In this document: positions 24,993 through 33,139 of the stretch, piece after piece
Position numbering within the stretch: position 1 is the stretch's first letter
Layout of the letters: each line of letters starts with the position of its first letter
Made by a program: the position numbers and the translations under genes
Notes under the pieces: model-generated
Seen by the model: only the letters and a program-made list of their open reading frames with translations
Told to the model about the DNA's origin: nothing
Database searches by the model: none
Origin: Dactylosporangium sp040689395
GTDB taxonomy: Bacteria; Actinomycetota; Actinomycetes; Mycobacteriales; Micromonosporaceae
Length of the DNA stretch: 64,000 nt
Reading direction: 5' to 3'
NCBI RefSeq assembly: GCF_040689395.1
Contig: NZ_JBFAZX010000017.1
Span: 79,294-143,293 of the forward strand

Positions 24993-25592
24993 GTGACTGC
25001 GGCCCCAACGATTGCCAAGAGCCAGATCCACTCACTGACCAGGCCCAACATGGTCAGTGTCGGGACGATCGTGTGGCTCTCCAGCGAACTGATGTTCTTC
25101 GCGGCGCTGTTCGCGATGTACTTCTCCATCCGCGCTGCCGCGCCGGAGCTCTGGGAGAAGCACACCGAGGTGCTGAACATCCCCTATGCCCTGACGTTCA
25201 CGATCATCCTCGTGCTCTCGTCCATCACCTGCCAGATCGGCGTGTTCCGCGCCGAGCGCGGTGACGTGCACGGGCTGCGGCGCTGGTTCGCCCTGACGTT
25301 CGTCATGGGCCTGATCTTCGTGCTCGGGCAGGCGAACGAGTACCGCACGCTGGTCAGCGAGGGCATCAAGATCAACGGTGATGGTTACGGCTCGATGTTC
25401 TACCTGACCACCGGGTTCCACGGCCTGCACGTCGCCGGCGGCCTCATCGCCTTCATCATCTATCTGATCCGCACGACCATGGGCCGCTTCACCCCCGCCC
25501 AGGCGACCGCGGCGATCGTCGTGTCCTACTACTGGCACTTCGTCGACGTCGTCTGGATCGCGCTGTTCGCGATGATCTACTTCCTGCAGTAG
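24993..25592 (+). CDS. ctaE: Cytochrome c oxidase subunit III
   Basis: Five-helix actinobacterial subunit III of 199 residues. Sequence marks are HSLTRPNMVSVGTIVWLSSE, FVLGQANEYR, FYLTTGFHGLHV and SYYWHFVDVVWIALF. I start at GTG 24993 (VTAAPTIAKSQ), since the family begins close to there; ATG 24969 is an alternative, though GGAGG at 24974-24978 falls inside it and suits the later start. Subunit III guards the oxidase against turnover inactivation. It leads the ctaE-qcrCAB unit. Confidence 0.94.
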   Translation: MTAAPTIAKSQIHSLTRPNMVSVGTIVWLSSELMFFAALFAMYFSIRAAAPELWEKHTEVLNIPYALTFTIILVLSSITCQIGVFRAERGDVHGLRRWFALTFVMGLIFVLGQANEYRTLVSEGIKINGDGYGSMFYLTTGFHGLHVAGGLIAFIIYLIRTTMGRFTPAQATAAIVVSYYWHFVDVVWIALFAMIYFLQ

Positions 25593-25680
25593 CAGGCTCG
25601 GGCCGCGCGTCACGCTCCGGACCACTCCTCCAGGACCACTACCGAGACGGCACATAGGTGATGACGACAAAGGTGAGGCC

Positions 25681-26550
25681 ATGACTTCTGAGCAGAGCAA
25701 GCGGCCGCTTGCCCGGCTGGTGCCGGGTGGTGCGCGCGCGGCCCGGGGCAAGCTTCGCCGGCGGCTTTCGGCGGCCGTGCGTCTGATCGCCGCGCTCACG
25801 CTGGTCGGCGGCCTCTACAGCGCATACGCCCCCGGCGTCGGCCGCGCCGAGGAGGCCACACCGGCCCTGTCGGAGCAGGCGAAGCGCGGCAAGGAGCTGT
25901 ATCAGACCAGCTGCATCACCTGCCACGGCACCAATGCGCAGGGCGTGCAGGACCGCGGTCCCAGCCTGATCGGCGTTGGCTCCGCCGCGGTCGAGTTCCA
26001 GGTCAACACGGGTCGTATGCCGCTGGCCCGCCAGGAGGCGCAGGCGGAGCGCAAGGCGCCGGCGCTCAGCCCGGCCCAGGCCGCCGACCTCGGCGCGTAC
26101 ATCCAGGAGCTGGGCGGTGGCCCGCAGCTTCCGAGCGCGTCGAGCCTCGACGCGGACGTGAAGAAGGCCCAGACCGACCCGAAGACCCTCGCGCACGGCG
26201 GCGAGCTGTACCGGGTCAACTGCTCGTCGTGCCACGCGTTCTCCACCGGCGGCGGCGCGCTGTCCTCCGGCAAGTTCGCCCCGACGCTGGAGCACTCGAC
26301 CAACCGCGACATCTACGCCGCGATGCTGACCGGTCCGCAGAACATGCCGGTGTTCGGCAACAACCAGTTGAGCCCGGATGACAAGGCCGCGATCATCGCC
26401 TACGTCCAGACCCTCAACAAGAACTCGTCGACAAGCCCCGGTGGCTGGAGCCTCGGCCGGTACGGCCCGGTCCCCGAGGGGCTCGTCATCTTCCTCGTCG
26501 GGATCGCGGCGCTCGTGTTCGCCACGCTGTGGATTGCAGGGAAGTCATGA
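25681..26550 (+). CDS. qcrC: Diheme cytochrome c subunit of the bcc complex
   Basis: Cytochrome cc subunit that carries electrons directly to CuA of the oxidase, so no separate soluble cytochrome c is needed. Two heme sites are visible, CITCH and CSSCH, each in a class I cytochrome c fold; the Met axial ligands are probably in GRMPLA and NMPVFG. An N-terminal helix (residues ~30-48) and a C-terminal helix anchor it outside. 289 residues. Its stop overlaps the qcrA start (ATGA). Confidence 0.96.
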   Translation: MTSEQSKRPLARLVPGGARAARGKLRRRLSAAVRLIAALTLVGGLYSAYAPGVGRAEEATPALSEQAKRGKELYQTSCITCHGTNAQGVQDRGPSLIGVGSAAVEFQVNTGRMPLARQEAQAERKAPALSPAQAADLGAYIQELGGGPQLPSASSLDADVKKAQTDPKTLAHGGELYRVNCSSCHAFSTGGGALSSGKFAPTLEHSTNRDIYAAMLTGPQNMPVFGNNQLSPDDKAAIIAYVQTLNKNSSTSPGGWSLGRYGPVPEGLVIFLVGIAALVFATLWIAGKS

Positions 26551-27659
26551 CCACCCACACCGCTGCTGAGGGTCACTCCTCTGCTGAGGAGCCGTTCGAC
26601 GCGAGCGACCCCAGCCTCACCCGGTTCGACCTCGTCAAGGAGGGCGCCCGCCGGGACGGCGTCGAGATCGTGCACTACGCGCCGCGGTTCCCGGTCCCGG
26701 GCACCAAGGCCGAGAAGCGCATCGAGCGTTTGCTCGCGCTGCTGTTCCTGCTCACCGGCCTCCTGGGGACCGCGTTCGTGGTCGCCTACATCGCGTGGCC
26801 GTGGCACTACGGCCACGGCGACGAGACGTACCAGAACCTGTACCCCTATTACACCCCGGTGCTCGGCGCGACGCTCGGCCTCGCGCTGCTGACCCTGGGC
26901 CTGGGCATCGTCGTCTGGTCGAAGAAGCTTCTGCCCGAGGAGGTCTCGGTCCAGTCGCGCCACGACGGCCCGTCGGACCGCACCGAGCAGCGGCTCACCG
27001 CGGCCACCATCGTCAACATGGGCGACGAGCTGGGCCTCAAGCGCCGCCGCTTCGTCGGCCTGGCATTCCTGGCCGGCGCCGCCCCGCTGGGCGCGGCCGC
27101 CGGCGCGGTGCTGGTCGGCGGGCTGCTCAAGGCGCCGACGCAGAACGGCGAGAACGTGTTCTTCACCACCGGGTGGGACCCGAAGAAGAACGACGGCAAG
27201 CCGGTTCGCCTCACCCACGAGGACGGCACCCCGATCCGCCCGGCCGATGTCAGTGTCGGCGGTCAGATCACCGTCTTCCCCGGTATCCCGCACGGCGCGA
27301 GCAACAAGTACGCCGACTCGCCCACCCTGCTGATCCACCTGCGTGAGCCGGACGCGTTGCTCACGAAGAAGAACGCCGATCCGGTCAACGTCGGCTCGCA
27401 GTGGCAGAACTACGTCGCGTACTCGAAGATCTGCACCCACGCGGGCTGCCCGGCCAGCCTGTACGAGCAGCAGACCAACCGCCTGCTGTGCCCCTGTCAC
27501 CAGTCGCAGTTCCAGATCACCGACAACGCGCGGCCGGTCTTCGGCCCCGCGAGCCGGTCGCTTCCACAGCTGCCGATCACGGTCGACGATGAGGGATACT
27601 TCGTAGCGGTCTCCGACTACAAGGTTGCGGTCGGACCGGCCTTCTGGGAGCGGCCATGA
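26547..27659 (+). CDS. qcrA: Rieske iron-sulfur subunit of the bcc complex
   Basis: Three-helix actinobacterial Rieske protein of 370 residues from ATG 26547. The 2Fe-2S ligands are in CTHAGC (Cys, His) and CPCHQS (Cys, His), with the extra disulfide cysteines in the same boxes. An extended cytoplasmic N-terminus and helices near KRIERLLALLFLLTG, YYTPVLGATLGL and FVGLAFLAGAAPLGAAAG are family typical. It overlaps qcrC upstream and qcrB downstream by 4 bases each, so the three are translated in fixed order. Confidence 0.96.
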   Translation: MTTHTAAEGHSSAEEPFDASDPSLTRFDLVKEGARRDGVEIVHYAPRFPVPGTKAEKRIERLLALLFLLTGLLGTAFVVAYIAWPWHYGHGDETYQNLYPYYTPVLGATLGLALLTLGLGIVVWSKKLLPEEVSVQSRHDGPSDRTEQRLTAATIVNMGDELGLKRRRFVGLAFLAGAAPLGAAAGAVLVGGLLKAPTQNGENVFFTTGWDPKKNDGKPVRLTHEDGTPIRPADVSVGGQITVFPGIPHGASNKYADSPTLLIHLREPDALLTKKNADPVNVGSQWQNYVAYSKICTHAGCPASLYEQQTNRLLCPCHQSQFQITDNARPVFGPASRSLPQLPITVDDEGYFVAVSDYKVAVGPAFWERP

Positions 27660-29290
27660 AACGGCGCAAGATCGACGTCCGGGCACTCCCGGCCAAGTCC
27701 GCCCAGGCGCTCGACGAGCGCTTCCAGGCGGCGACGCCGCTGCGGCGGCTGATGAACAAGGTCTTCCCGGACCACTGGTCGTTCCTGCTGGGTGAGATCG
27801 CGCTCTACTCGTTCATCGTGCTGCTGCTCAGCGGCATCTTCCTCACGCTGTTCTTCGACCCGTCGATGCGCGAGGTGGTGTACGAGGGCAGCTACACCCC
27901 GCTGCGCGGCGTGGAGATGTCGCAGGCGTACAACACCGCGCTGCACATCTCGTTCGACGTGCGCGGCGGTCTCTTCGTGCGGCAGATGCACCACTGGTCG
28001 GCGCTGCTGTTCATGGCCGCGATCGTGGTGCACATGTTCCGGGTGTTCTTCACCGGCGCGTTCCGCAAGCCGCGTGAGGCCAACTGGATCATCGGCGTGC
28101 TGCTGTTCTGGATGGGCTTCCTGGGTGGCTTCGGCGGCTACTCGCTGCCCGACGACGGGCTGTCCGGCACCGGCCTGCGCATCGCGAGCGCCATCATGCT
28201 GTCGATCCCGATCGTCGGTACCTGGGTGACCACCTCGCTGTTCGGCGGCGAGTTCCCGGGTGAGGTCATCCTCGACCGGCTGTACATCCTGCACGTCCTG
28301 CTGGTCCCGGGTGCGCTGCTCGCGCTCATCAGCGTCCACATGGGCCTGCTGGTGAAGCAGAAGCACACCCAGTGGCCCGGCCCCGGCCGCACCAACGAGA
28401 ACGTGGTCGGCGTGCGGATGTTCCCGGGCTTCGCGGCCAAGGCCGGCGGCTTCTTCATGGTCGTGTTCGCCATGCTCGCCTTGCTGGCCGGCCTCTTCCA
28501 GATCAACCCGATCTGGCTGTTCGGCCCGTACAAGGCCGCGGTCGTTTCGGCGGCGAGCCAGCCGGACTGGTATGTCATGTTCCTCGACGGCTCGACCCGT
28601 CTCTTCCCGGCCTGGGAGATCCGGTTCGGCCTGTTCGGCTGGGGCGATGGTTACACCATCCCGGCGATCTTCTGGCCGACGGTGGTGCTACCCGGCATCC
28701 TCACGATGCTGCCGATCTTCTATCCGTTCATCGAGGCGCGGTTCAGCAAGGACAAGGCCGTGCACAACCTGCTGCAGCGCCCGCGGGACAACCCGACGCG
28801 TACCGGGCTGGGTGCCATGGCGATCGCGTTCTACGTGGTGCTGCTGGTCTCCGGCGGCAACGACGTGCTGGCGGACAAGTTCCACATCAGCCTCAACGCG
28901 ATGACCTGGGCGGGCCGCATCGGCATGCTGATCCTGCCGCCGCTGGCGTACTACTGCGCCTACCGCCTGGCGCTGGGCCTGCAGCAGCACGACCGCGAGG
29001 TGCTGGCGCACGGCATCGAGACCGGCATCATCCGGCGCATGCCGGACGGCCGCTTCGTCGAGGTCCACCAGCCGCTGCCGTCGCCGGACGGCCACGCGGT
29101 GGAGGGCGACGGGCACCACGGCCTGGAGTACGCGGGCTGGGTCGTACCGAAGAAGATGAACCGCATCGGCGCCCTGGCCCCGACGGTGAAGGGCTTCTTC
29201 TACCCGATCGAGAAGGCGGCCCCGGCCGAGAAGCCGGTGCCGCGCCAGGTCGCAGAGGCCGACCGCGAGGAGATCACCTCGGGCCGCTGA
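27656..29290 (+). CDS. qcrB: Cytochrome b subunit of the bcc complex
   Basis: Quinol-oxidising cytochrome b, 544 residues and about nine helices. The heme b ligands are His pairs in MHHWSALLFMAAIVVHMFR and LYILHVLLVPGALLALISVHMG; GGFGGYSLPDD and the Qo-site PDWY are conserved. A long charged C-terminal tail (~110 residues) is typical for actinobacteria. This is the target class of imidazopyridine inhibitors in mycobacteria. The stop is followed by a strong hairpin. Confidence 0.96.
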   Translation: MKRRKIDVRALPAKSAQALDERFQAATPLRRLMNKVFPDHWSFLLGEIALYSFIVLLLSGIFLTLFFDPSMREVVYEGSYTPLRGVEMSQAYNTALHISFDVRGGLFVRQMHHWSALLFMAAIVVHMFRVFFTGAFRKPREANWIIGVLLFWMGFLGGFGGYSLPDDGLSGTGLRIASAIMLSIPIVGTWVTTSLFGGEFPGEVILDRLYILHVLLVPGALLALISVHMGLLVKQKHTQWPGPGRTNENVVGVRMFPGFAAKAGGFFMVVFAMLALLAGLFQINPIWLFGPYKAAVVSAASQPDWYVMFLDGSTRLFPAWEIRFGLFGWGDGYTIPAIFWPTVVLPGILTMLPIFYPFIEARFSKDKAVHNLLQRPRDNPTRTGLGAMAIAFYVVLLVSGGNDVLADKFHISLNAMTWAGRIGMLILPPLAYYCAYRLALGLQQHDREVLAHGIETGIIRRMPDGRFVEVHQPLPSPDGHAVEGDGHHGLEYAGWVVPKKMNRIGALAPTVKGFFYPIEKAAPAEKPVPRQVAEADREEITSGR

Positions 29291-29319
29291 GCCCACCGCG
29301 CGACGCCCACGCACGACGT

Positions 29320-29354
29320 CGAACGGCCCCCGGCACCACGCCGGGGGCCGTTCG
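29320..29354. terminator. Bidirectional hairpin terminator between qcrB and a convergent hydrolase gene
   Basis: Arms CGAACGGCCCCCGGC and GCCGGGGGCCGTTCG form a perfect 15-bp stem with a 5-base loop. It lies 30 bases after qcrB and 5 bases after the end of the minus-strand hydrolase gene. Confidence 0.88.
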
Positions 29355-29359
29355 GTGTT

Positions 29360-30190
29360 TCACGGCAGGGACGCGGCCCAGTCGGCCACGCGGCGGGCCA
29401 GGGCGGTGCCCTGCTTGGCCCAGCGGAAGTGGTCGATCGGCGGACCCGGTGCATAGTGCTCGCGGGTCACCGGGGCGGCGGAGAGCTTCTCCAGCAGCTG
29501 GGAGACCGTGTCGGGCGGCGTGTACGCGTCGCCGGCCATGTCGACGGCCAGCACCGGGGTCGTCACCCTCGCCAGGGCGGACTCCAGGTCCGTGCCGTGC
29601 AGCGCCGGGTAGCGGCCCGTGCGCGCGGTGTGCGCCCAGTCCCGGATCACCCCGCGCGCCTGGCGGCCGCCGAAGCCCCAACCCGGCCACACGCGCAACA
29701 GTGCGGCGGTCGCGGCGAGCGTCTGGGTCTGCAGCAGCACCGGCAGGCGACGGCCGGCCGGATACCGGCGCCAGTACGGCACGCCGACCGCCAGCAGCGC
29801 GAGCCCGGCCACGTCCGAGGCGGGCTCCGCGGCGAGGTGCAGCGCGCACGCCTGGCCACCGAGGGAGTGCCCGACGAGGATCGTGCGGCGCCCGGCGCGG
29901 CGCGGCTTGAGGTGGGTCAGCACGGCGTCCACGTCGTCGGTCAGGTCGGCCAGGCCGTATGCCGAGGCCCGCGACGGCGGCGGCGCGCTCGCCCCGGTGC
30001 CGCGCAGGTCGGCGACGACCACGGCCATGCCCGCGGCGACCAGGTCGGCGGCGAACGCGCGGTAGTAGCGAGCCGGCACCCCCATCGCCGGCCACAGCAC
30101 CGCGAGCGTCGGCGCGTCCTCGGCCGGCGCATACACGTGCAGGGCGATCCGGTCCGTCCCGCGTCGCACCGTCTCCAGCGTCGCATCCAT
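29360..30190 (-). CDS. Alpha/beta hydrolase
   Basis: Serine hydrolase fold of 276 residues from ATG 30190. Visible are the oxyanion segment LWPAMGVPARYYR, the nucleophile elbow GHSLGG, a likely acid in DMAGDAYTPP and a likely catalytic His in PIDHFRW. The family resembles predicted lipase or esterase-like hydrolases. The substrate is unknown. It is downstream of asd on the same strand but a strong hairpin separates them. Confidence 0.86.
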   Translation of the reverse strand: MDATLETVRRGTDRIALHVYAPAEDAPTLAVLWPAMGVPARYYRAFAADLVAAGMAVVVADLRGTGASAPPPSRASAYGLADLTDDVDAVLTHLKPRRAGRRTILVGHSLGGQACALHLAAEPASDVAGLALLAVGVPYWRRYPAGRRLPVLLQTQTLAATAALLRVWPGWGFGGRQARGVIRDWAHTARTGRYPALHGTDLESALARVTTPVLAVDMAGDAYTPPDTVSQLLEKLSAAPVTREHYAPGPPIDHFRWAKQGTALARRVADWAASLP

Positions 30191-30252
30191 GCTCGTAGGG
30201 TAGGGCCAGGAGGTTACCCACGGGTACGACTGGTTCGGCCGCCGCATGTGAG

Positions 30253-30280
30253 AAAGGTGGGGCGGTGCCGCCCCACCTTT
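30253..30280 (-). terminator. Strong hairpin terminator after asd
   Basis: Arms AAAGGTGGGGCGG and CCGCCCCACCTTT form a perfect 13-bp stem with a 2-base loop, ending in TTTCTC on the minus strand, 12 bases after the asd stop. Confidence 0.9.
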
Positions 30281-30291
30281 CGGCGGTGGAC

Positions 30292-31308
30292 TCAGGCGGC
30301 CAGCAACTCGGCGATCTGCACGGCGTTGAGCGCCGCGCCCTTGCGCAGGTTGTCGTTGGAGACGAACAGCGCCAGGCCGTTGTCGACCGTCTCGTCGACA
30401 CGGATGCGCCCGACGTACGACGGGTCGGCGCCCGCCGCCTGCAGCGGCGTCGGGATGTCGCTGAGCACCACGCCGGGCGCGGCGGCCAGCAGCTCGGTGG
30501 CGCGCTCGACGCCGACCGGGCGGGCGAAGCGCAGGTTGAGCTGCAGCGAGTGGCCGGTGAAGACGGGCACGCGCACGCAGGTGCCGGACACCTTGAGCCC
30601 GGGGATCTCGAGGATCTTCCGGCTCTCGTTGCGTAGCTTCTGCTCCTCGTCGGTCTCGAAGGAACCGTCGTCGACGATCGAGCCGGCCAGCGGCAGCACG
30701 TTGAACGCGATCGGGCGGGCGAAGTTCTTCGGCTCCGGGAACTCGACCGCCGAGCCGTCGAGGGCCAGTGCGGCGCCGCCGTCGGCGACCTTGCGCACCT
30801 GCTCGTCGAGCTCGGCGACGCCGGCCAGCCCGGCGCCGGAGACGGCCTGGTAGGTGGCGGCCACCATGGCGACCAGCTCGGCCTCGTCGTGCAGCGGGCG
30901 CACGACCGGCATCGCGGCCATCGTGGTGCAGTTGGGGTTCGCGATGATCCCCTTCGGCCGGTGCGCCGCGGCGTGCGGGTTGACCTCGGCGACGACCAGC
31001 GGCACCTCCGGGTCCATCCGCCACGCGGAGGAGTTGTCGATCACGACCGCGCCGGCGGCGGCCACCTTCGGGGCGAGCTCCTTCGACGTGCCCTTGCCGG
31101 CCGAGAACAGCACGATGTCGAGCCCGGCGTAGTCCGCGGTCGCCGCGTCCTCCACCGTGACCTGTGTGTCCTGCCAGTCGATGGGCCGCCCGGCTGAGCG
31201 GGCGGACGCGAACAGTCGCAACTCGTCTACCGGGAACCGCCGTTCGGCCAGGATGTGGCGCATGACGCTGCCGACCTGCCCGGTGGCCCCTACGATGCCG
31301 ATCCTCAT
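30292..31308 (-). CDS. asd: Aspartate-semialdehyde dehydrogenase
   Basis: Reduces aspartyl phosphate to aspartate semialdehyde for lysine/diaminopimelate, threonine and methionine. From ATG 31308: NADP-binding GATGQVGS, the catalytic Cys in NPNCTTM, the substrate Arg region SGTCVRVPVFTGHSL with the active-site His. 338 residues. I reject an upstream in-frame extension because the family begins exactly MRIGIVGATG. Aspartokinase, its usual partner, is not in the window. Confidence 0.95.
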   Translation of the reverse strand: MRIGIVGATGQVGSVMRHILAERRFPVDELRLFASARSAGRPIDWQDTQVTVEDAATADYAGLDIVLFSAGKGTSKELAPKVAAAGAVVIDNSSAWRMDPEVPLVVAEVNPHAAAHRPKGIIANPNCTTMAAMPVVRPLHDEAELVAMVAATYQAVSGAGLAGVAELDEQVRKVADGGAALALDGSAVEFPEPKNFARPIAFNVLPLAGSIVDDGSFETDEEQKLRNESRKILEIPGLKVSGTCVRVPVFTGHSLQLNLRFARPVGVERATELLAAAPGVVLSDIPTPLQAAGADPSYVGRIRVDETVDNGLALFVSNDNLRKGAALNAVQIAELLAA

Positions 31309-31455
31309 GGCCGCGAGGGTACCGGGTGCGGACCGCGCATTCGATGCGATTTGCCGCACTCCCGGCGTCGCAACCAGGGCAAACGGTCCCTTCTTACGGC
31401 CCCGCCGAACCCTCGCTGCACGCCTTCTCGCCACGCGAGGGAAAAACCGCGGGAT

Positions 31456-31743
31456 TTAATCAGCGTCCGGCAGGCCGATCGCGAACGCTTCCTCCAGATC
31501 GTGGCGGGAGTACGCCTGGAACGCGATGTGCGTGTCGGTCTCCACAACGCCGGGCACCTTCGAGATCCGGTTGGCGATCACCTCGGCGATGTCCTCGAAC
31601 TGCCGCACCCGCACGATCGCGATCAGGTCGGTGTCGCCGGCGACGGAATACACCTCGCTGACACCGTCGAGGTTGGCGATGTTCTCGGCCACCTCCGGGA
31701 TCGAGTCGGTGGCGCAGTCGATGAGGACGATCGCGGTGATCAC
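31456..31743 (-). CDS. Stand-alone Lrp/AsnC ligand-binding (RAM) domain protein
   Basis: A 95-residue protein consisting only of the RAM fold: MITAIVLIDCATDSIPEVAENI, then DLIAIVRVRQFEDIAEVI and PGVVETDTHIAFQAYSR. It lacks the DNA-binding helix-turn-helix of Lrp. Such stand-alone proteins bind small ligands, often amino acids, and may pair with other regulators. GTG start with GGAAGGAG about 8 bases upstream. It sits 36 bases after the nucleotidyltransferase run on the same strand, between that and asd, but its position does not prove cotranscription. Confidence 0.88.
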   Translation of the reverse strand: MITAIVLIDCATDSIPEVAENIANLDGVSEVYSVAGDTDLIAIVRVRQFEDIAEVIANRISKVPGVVETDTHIAFQAYSRHDLEEAFAIGLPDAD

Positions 31744-31779
31744 CGGCGGTGCTCCTTCCAGCGGGTGGCACCCGCCATG

Positions 31780-32607
31780 CTAATGCGCGGCGACGGTCAG
31801 CCCCCGGCCGACCCGGATCCCGTCGGTGAGCGCCTCGCCCGCCGCCACGACGCCGCCCGGCCACACCACCCCGCGGGTGACCGACCCGGCCACGACGGCG
31901 CCCGAGCCGATCACGGCCCGCTCCAGCGCCCCGCTGACCTCGGCGTCCGGTGCCACGAGGCTGCCACCGCCGGCCGCGTGCAGGTTGGCCCGCAGGTAGT
32001 CCGCCGGGGTGCCGGTGTCCAGGTAGATGCCCTGGTACCGCATCACGCGCAGCCGGCCCTGGCGCTCGGCGGGGCGCCAGGCCAGGCGTACCAGATCGGA
32101 TGGCTCCGGCTCCAGAGGGGCGACCAGGTCCCACGGCAGCAGCGAGAACCCGGCGAAGCGGTGGGTGCCGAACTCGTCCGGCGGCCCGGGCACGCCGAGC
32201 AGCCGCACCTCGTGCCCGTCCCAGCCGTCGAGCAGGGCGGCGATGTCCGCCCCCGGCTCCTCGTCCGAGGCCAGGTAGGCGTCGGCGTTGCCCACGAGCA
32301 CGCCCCGGCCGCCGATCCAGTCCCGCAGCAGGCCCAGCCCGCCCGCCGTACCGAGCGGGTCGCCCGGCTCCACGGAGAGGTGCGCGCGCTCACCGACGTG
32401 CTCGACGACCAGGTGGCCGAGGTAGCAGGCGTTCACGGCGACGCTGTGCGGCCGGTCGAAGCCGAGCGCCCGCACGCGGGCCAGGGCCCGGTCCAGCAGC
32501 GCCACGTTGCCGACCGGGCACAGCGCCTTCGGCAGGTGCTCGGTGAGCGGCCGCAGGCGGCGCCCCTCGCCGGCCGCGAGCACGACGGCGCAGACGTCCG
32601 CGTTCAC
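31780..32607 (-). CDS. Sugar-phosphate nucleotidyltransferase-like protein
   Basis: NTP-transferase fold of 275 residues from GTG 32607. The signature LAAGEGRRLRPLTEHLPKALCPVGN binds the nucleotide; later come GTAGGLGLL, VLVGNADAYL and FAGFSLLPWDL. The C-terminal part has short hexapeptide-like repeats (GSGAVVAGSV, GVVWPGGVVAAG) suggesting a left-handed beta-helix end. Substrate unknown; mannose-1-phosphate guanylyltransferase-like. Its GTG overlaps the NUDIX stop (GTGA) with GGAGG just upstream, so it is translated after the NUDIX protein. Confidence 0.87.
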   Translation of the reverse strand: MNADVCAVVLAAGEGRRLRPLTEHLPKALCPVGNVALLDRALARVRALGFDRPHSVAVNACYLGHLVVEHVGERAHLSVEPGDPLGTAGGLGLLRDWIGGRGVLVGNADAYLASDEEPGADIAALLDGWDGHEVRLLGVPGPPDEFGTHRFAGFSLLPWDLVAPLEPEPSDLVRLAWRPAERQGRLRVMRYQGIYLDTGTPADYLRANLHAAGGGSLVAPDAEVSGALERAVIGSGAVVAGSVTRGVVWPGGVVAAGEALTDGIRVGRGLTVAAH

Positions 32608-33122
32608 GCCTCCAGGACTTCCGGGTAGTCGCGGTATGGGCCGATGCCGTAGTGGGCGAGCAGCTTCGACGTGGACACCGTCAGCGGCGGCAGGTTGTCC
32701 AGCTGGTGCCAGGCGGCCTCGAGGACCTCGGCGGCGTCGACGGCGAGCTCGACGCCCGGCTCGACCTCGGTCTCGAACACCACGTCGACCCACTGGCCGT
32801 GGGTGTGCACGATCGCGTTGGGCATGGCGGGGCGCATCCGCTCGGGCGGCACCCGGACGCCGGTCTCCTCGCCGAGCTCGCGGGCCGCGCACTGCACGGG
32901 GGTCTCGCCGCGGTCCATCAGCCCGGCCGGGAGCGACCAGCCCGCGCCGGGCGGCTGGCGCAGCAGGAGGATCCGGGTCAGCTGCGGGTCGCGGACGATC
33001 GCGACGGCGCCGATCGTGTACGTCGGCTGGAAGGTCCGCACGATCCGCCGCCGCCAGCGGCCCGGCAGCCGATAGAACGAGCTGTAGGCCAGCCCGCGCA
33101 CGCGACCACGGAAGTCGGTCAT
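32604..33122 (-). CDS. NUDIX hydrolase
   Basis: 172-residue phosphohydrolase. The NUDIX box is complete: Gly-x5-Glu-x7-RELGEETGV, from GLMDRGE to EETGV. The preceding WSLPAGLMDRG is typical. NUDIX enzymes hydrolyse nucleoside diphosphate-linked compounds; the true substrate is unknown. It starts at ATG 33122, 17 bases after the RelA/SpoT homologue's stop and overlapping the nucleotidyltransferase start, which makes a three-gene unit. Confidence 0.92.
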   Translation of the reverse strand: MTDFRGRVRGLAYSSFYRLPGRWRRRIVRTFQPTYTIGAVAIVRDPQLTRILLLRQPPGAGWSLPAGLMDRGETPVQCAARELGEETGVRVPPERMRPAMPNAIVHTHGQWVDVVFETEVEPGVELAVDAAEVLEAAWHQLDNLPPLTVSTSKLLAHYGIGPYRDYPEVLEA

Positions 33123-33139
33123 CCAGCTAGGCTAATGAG

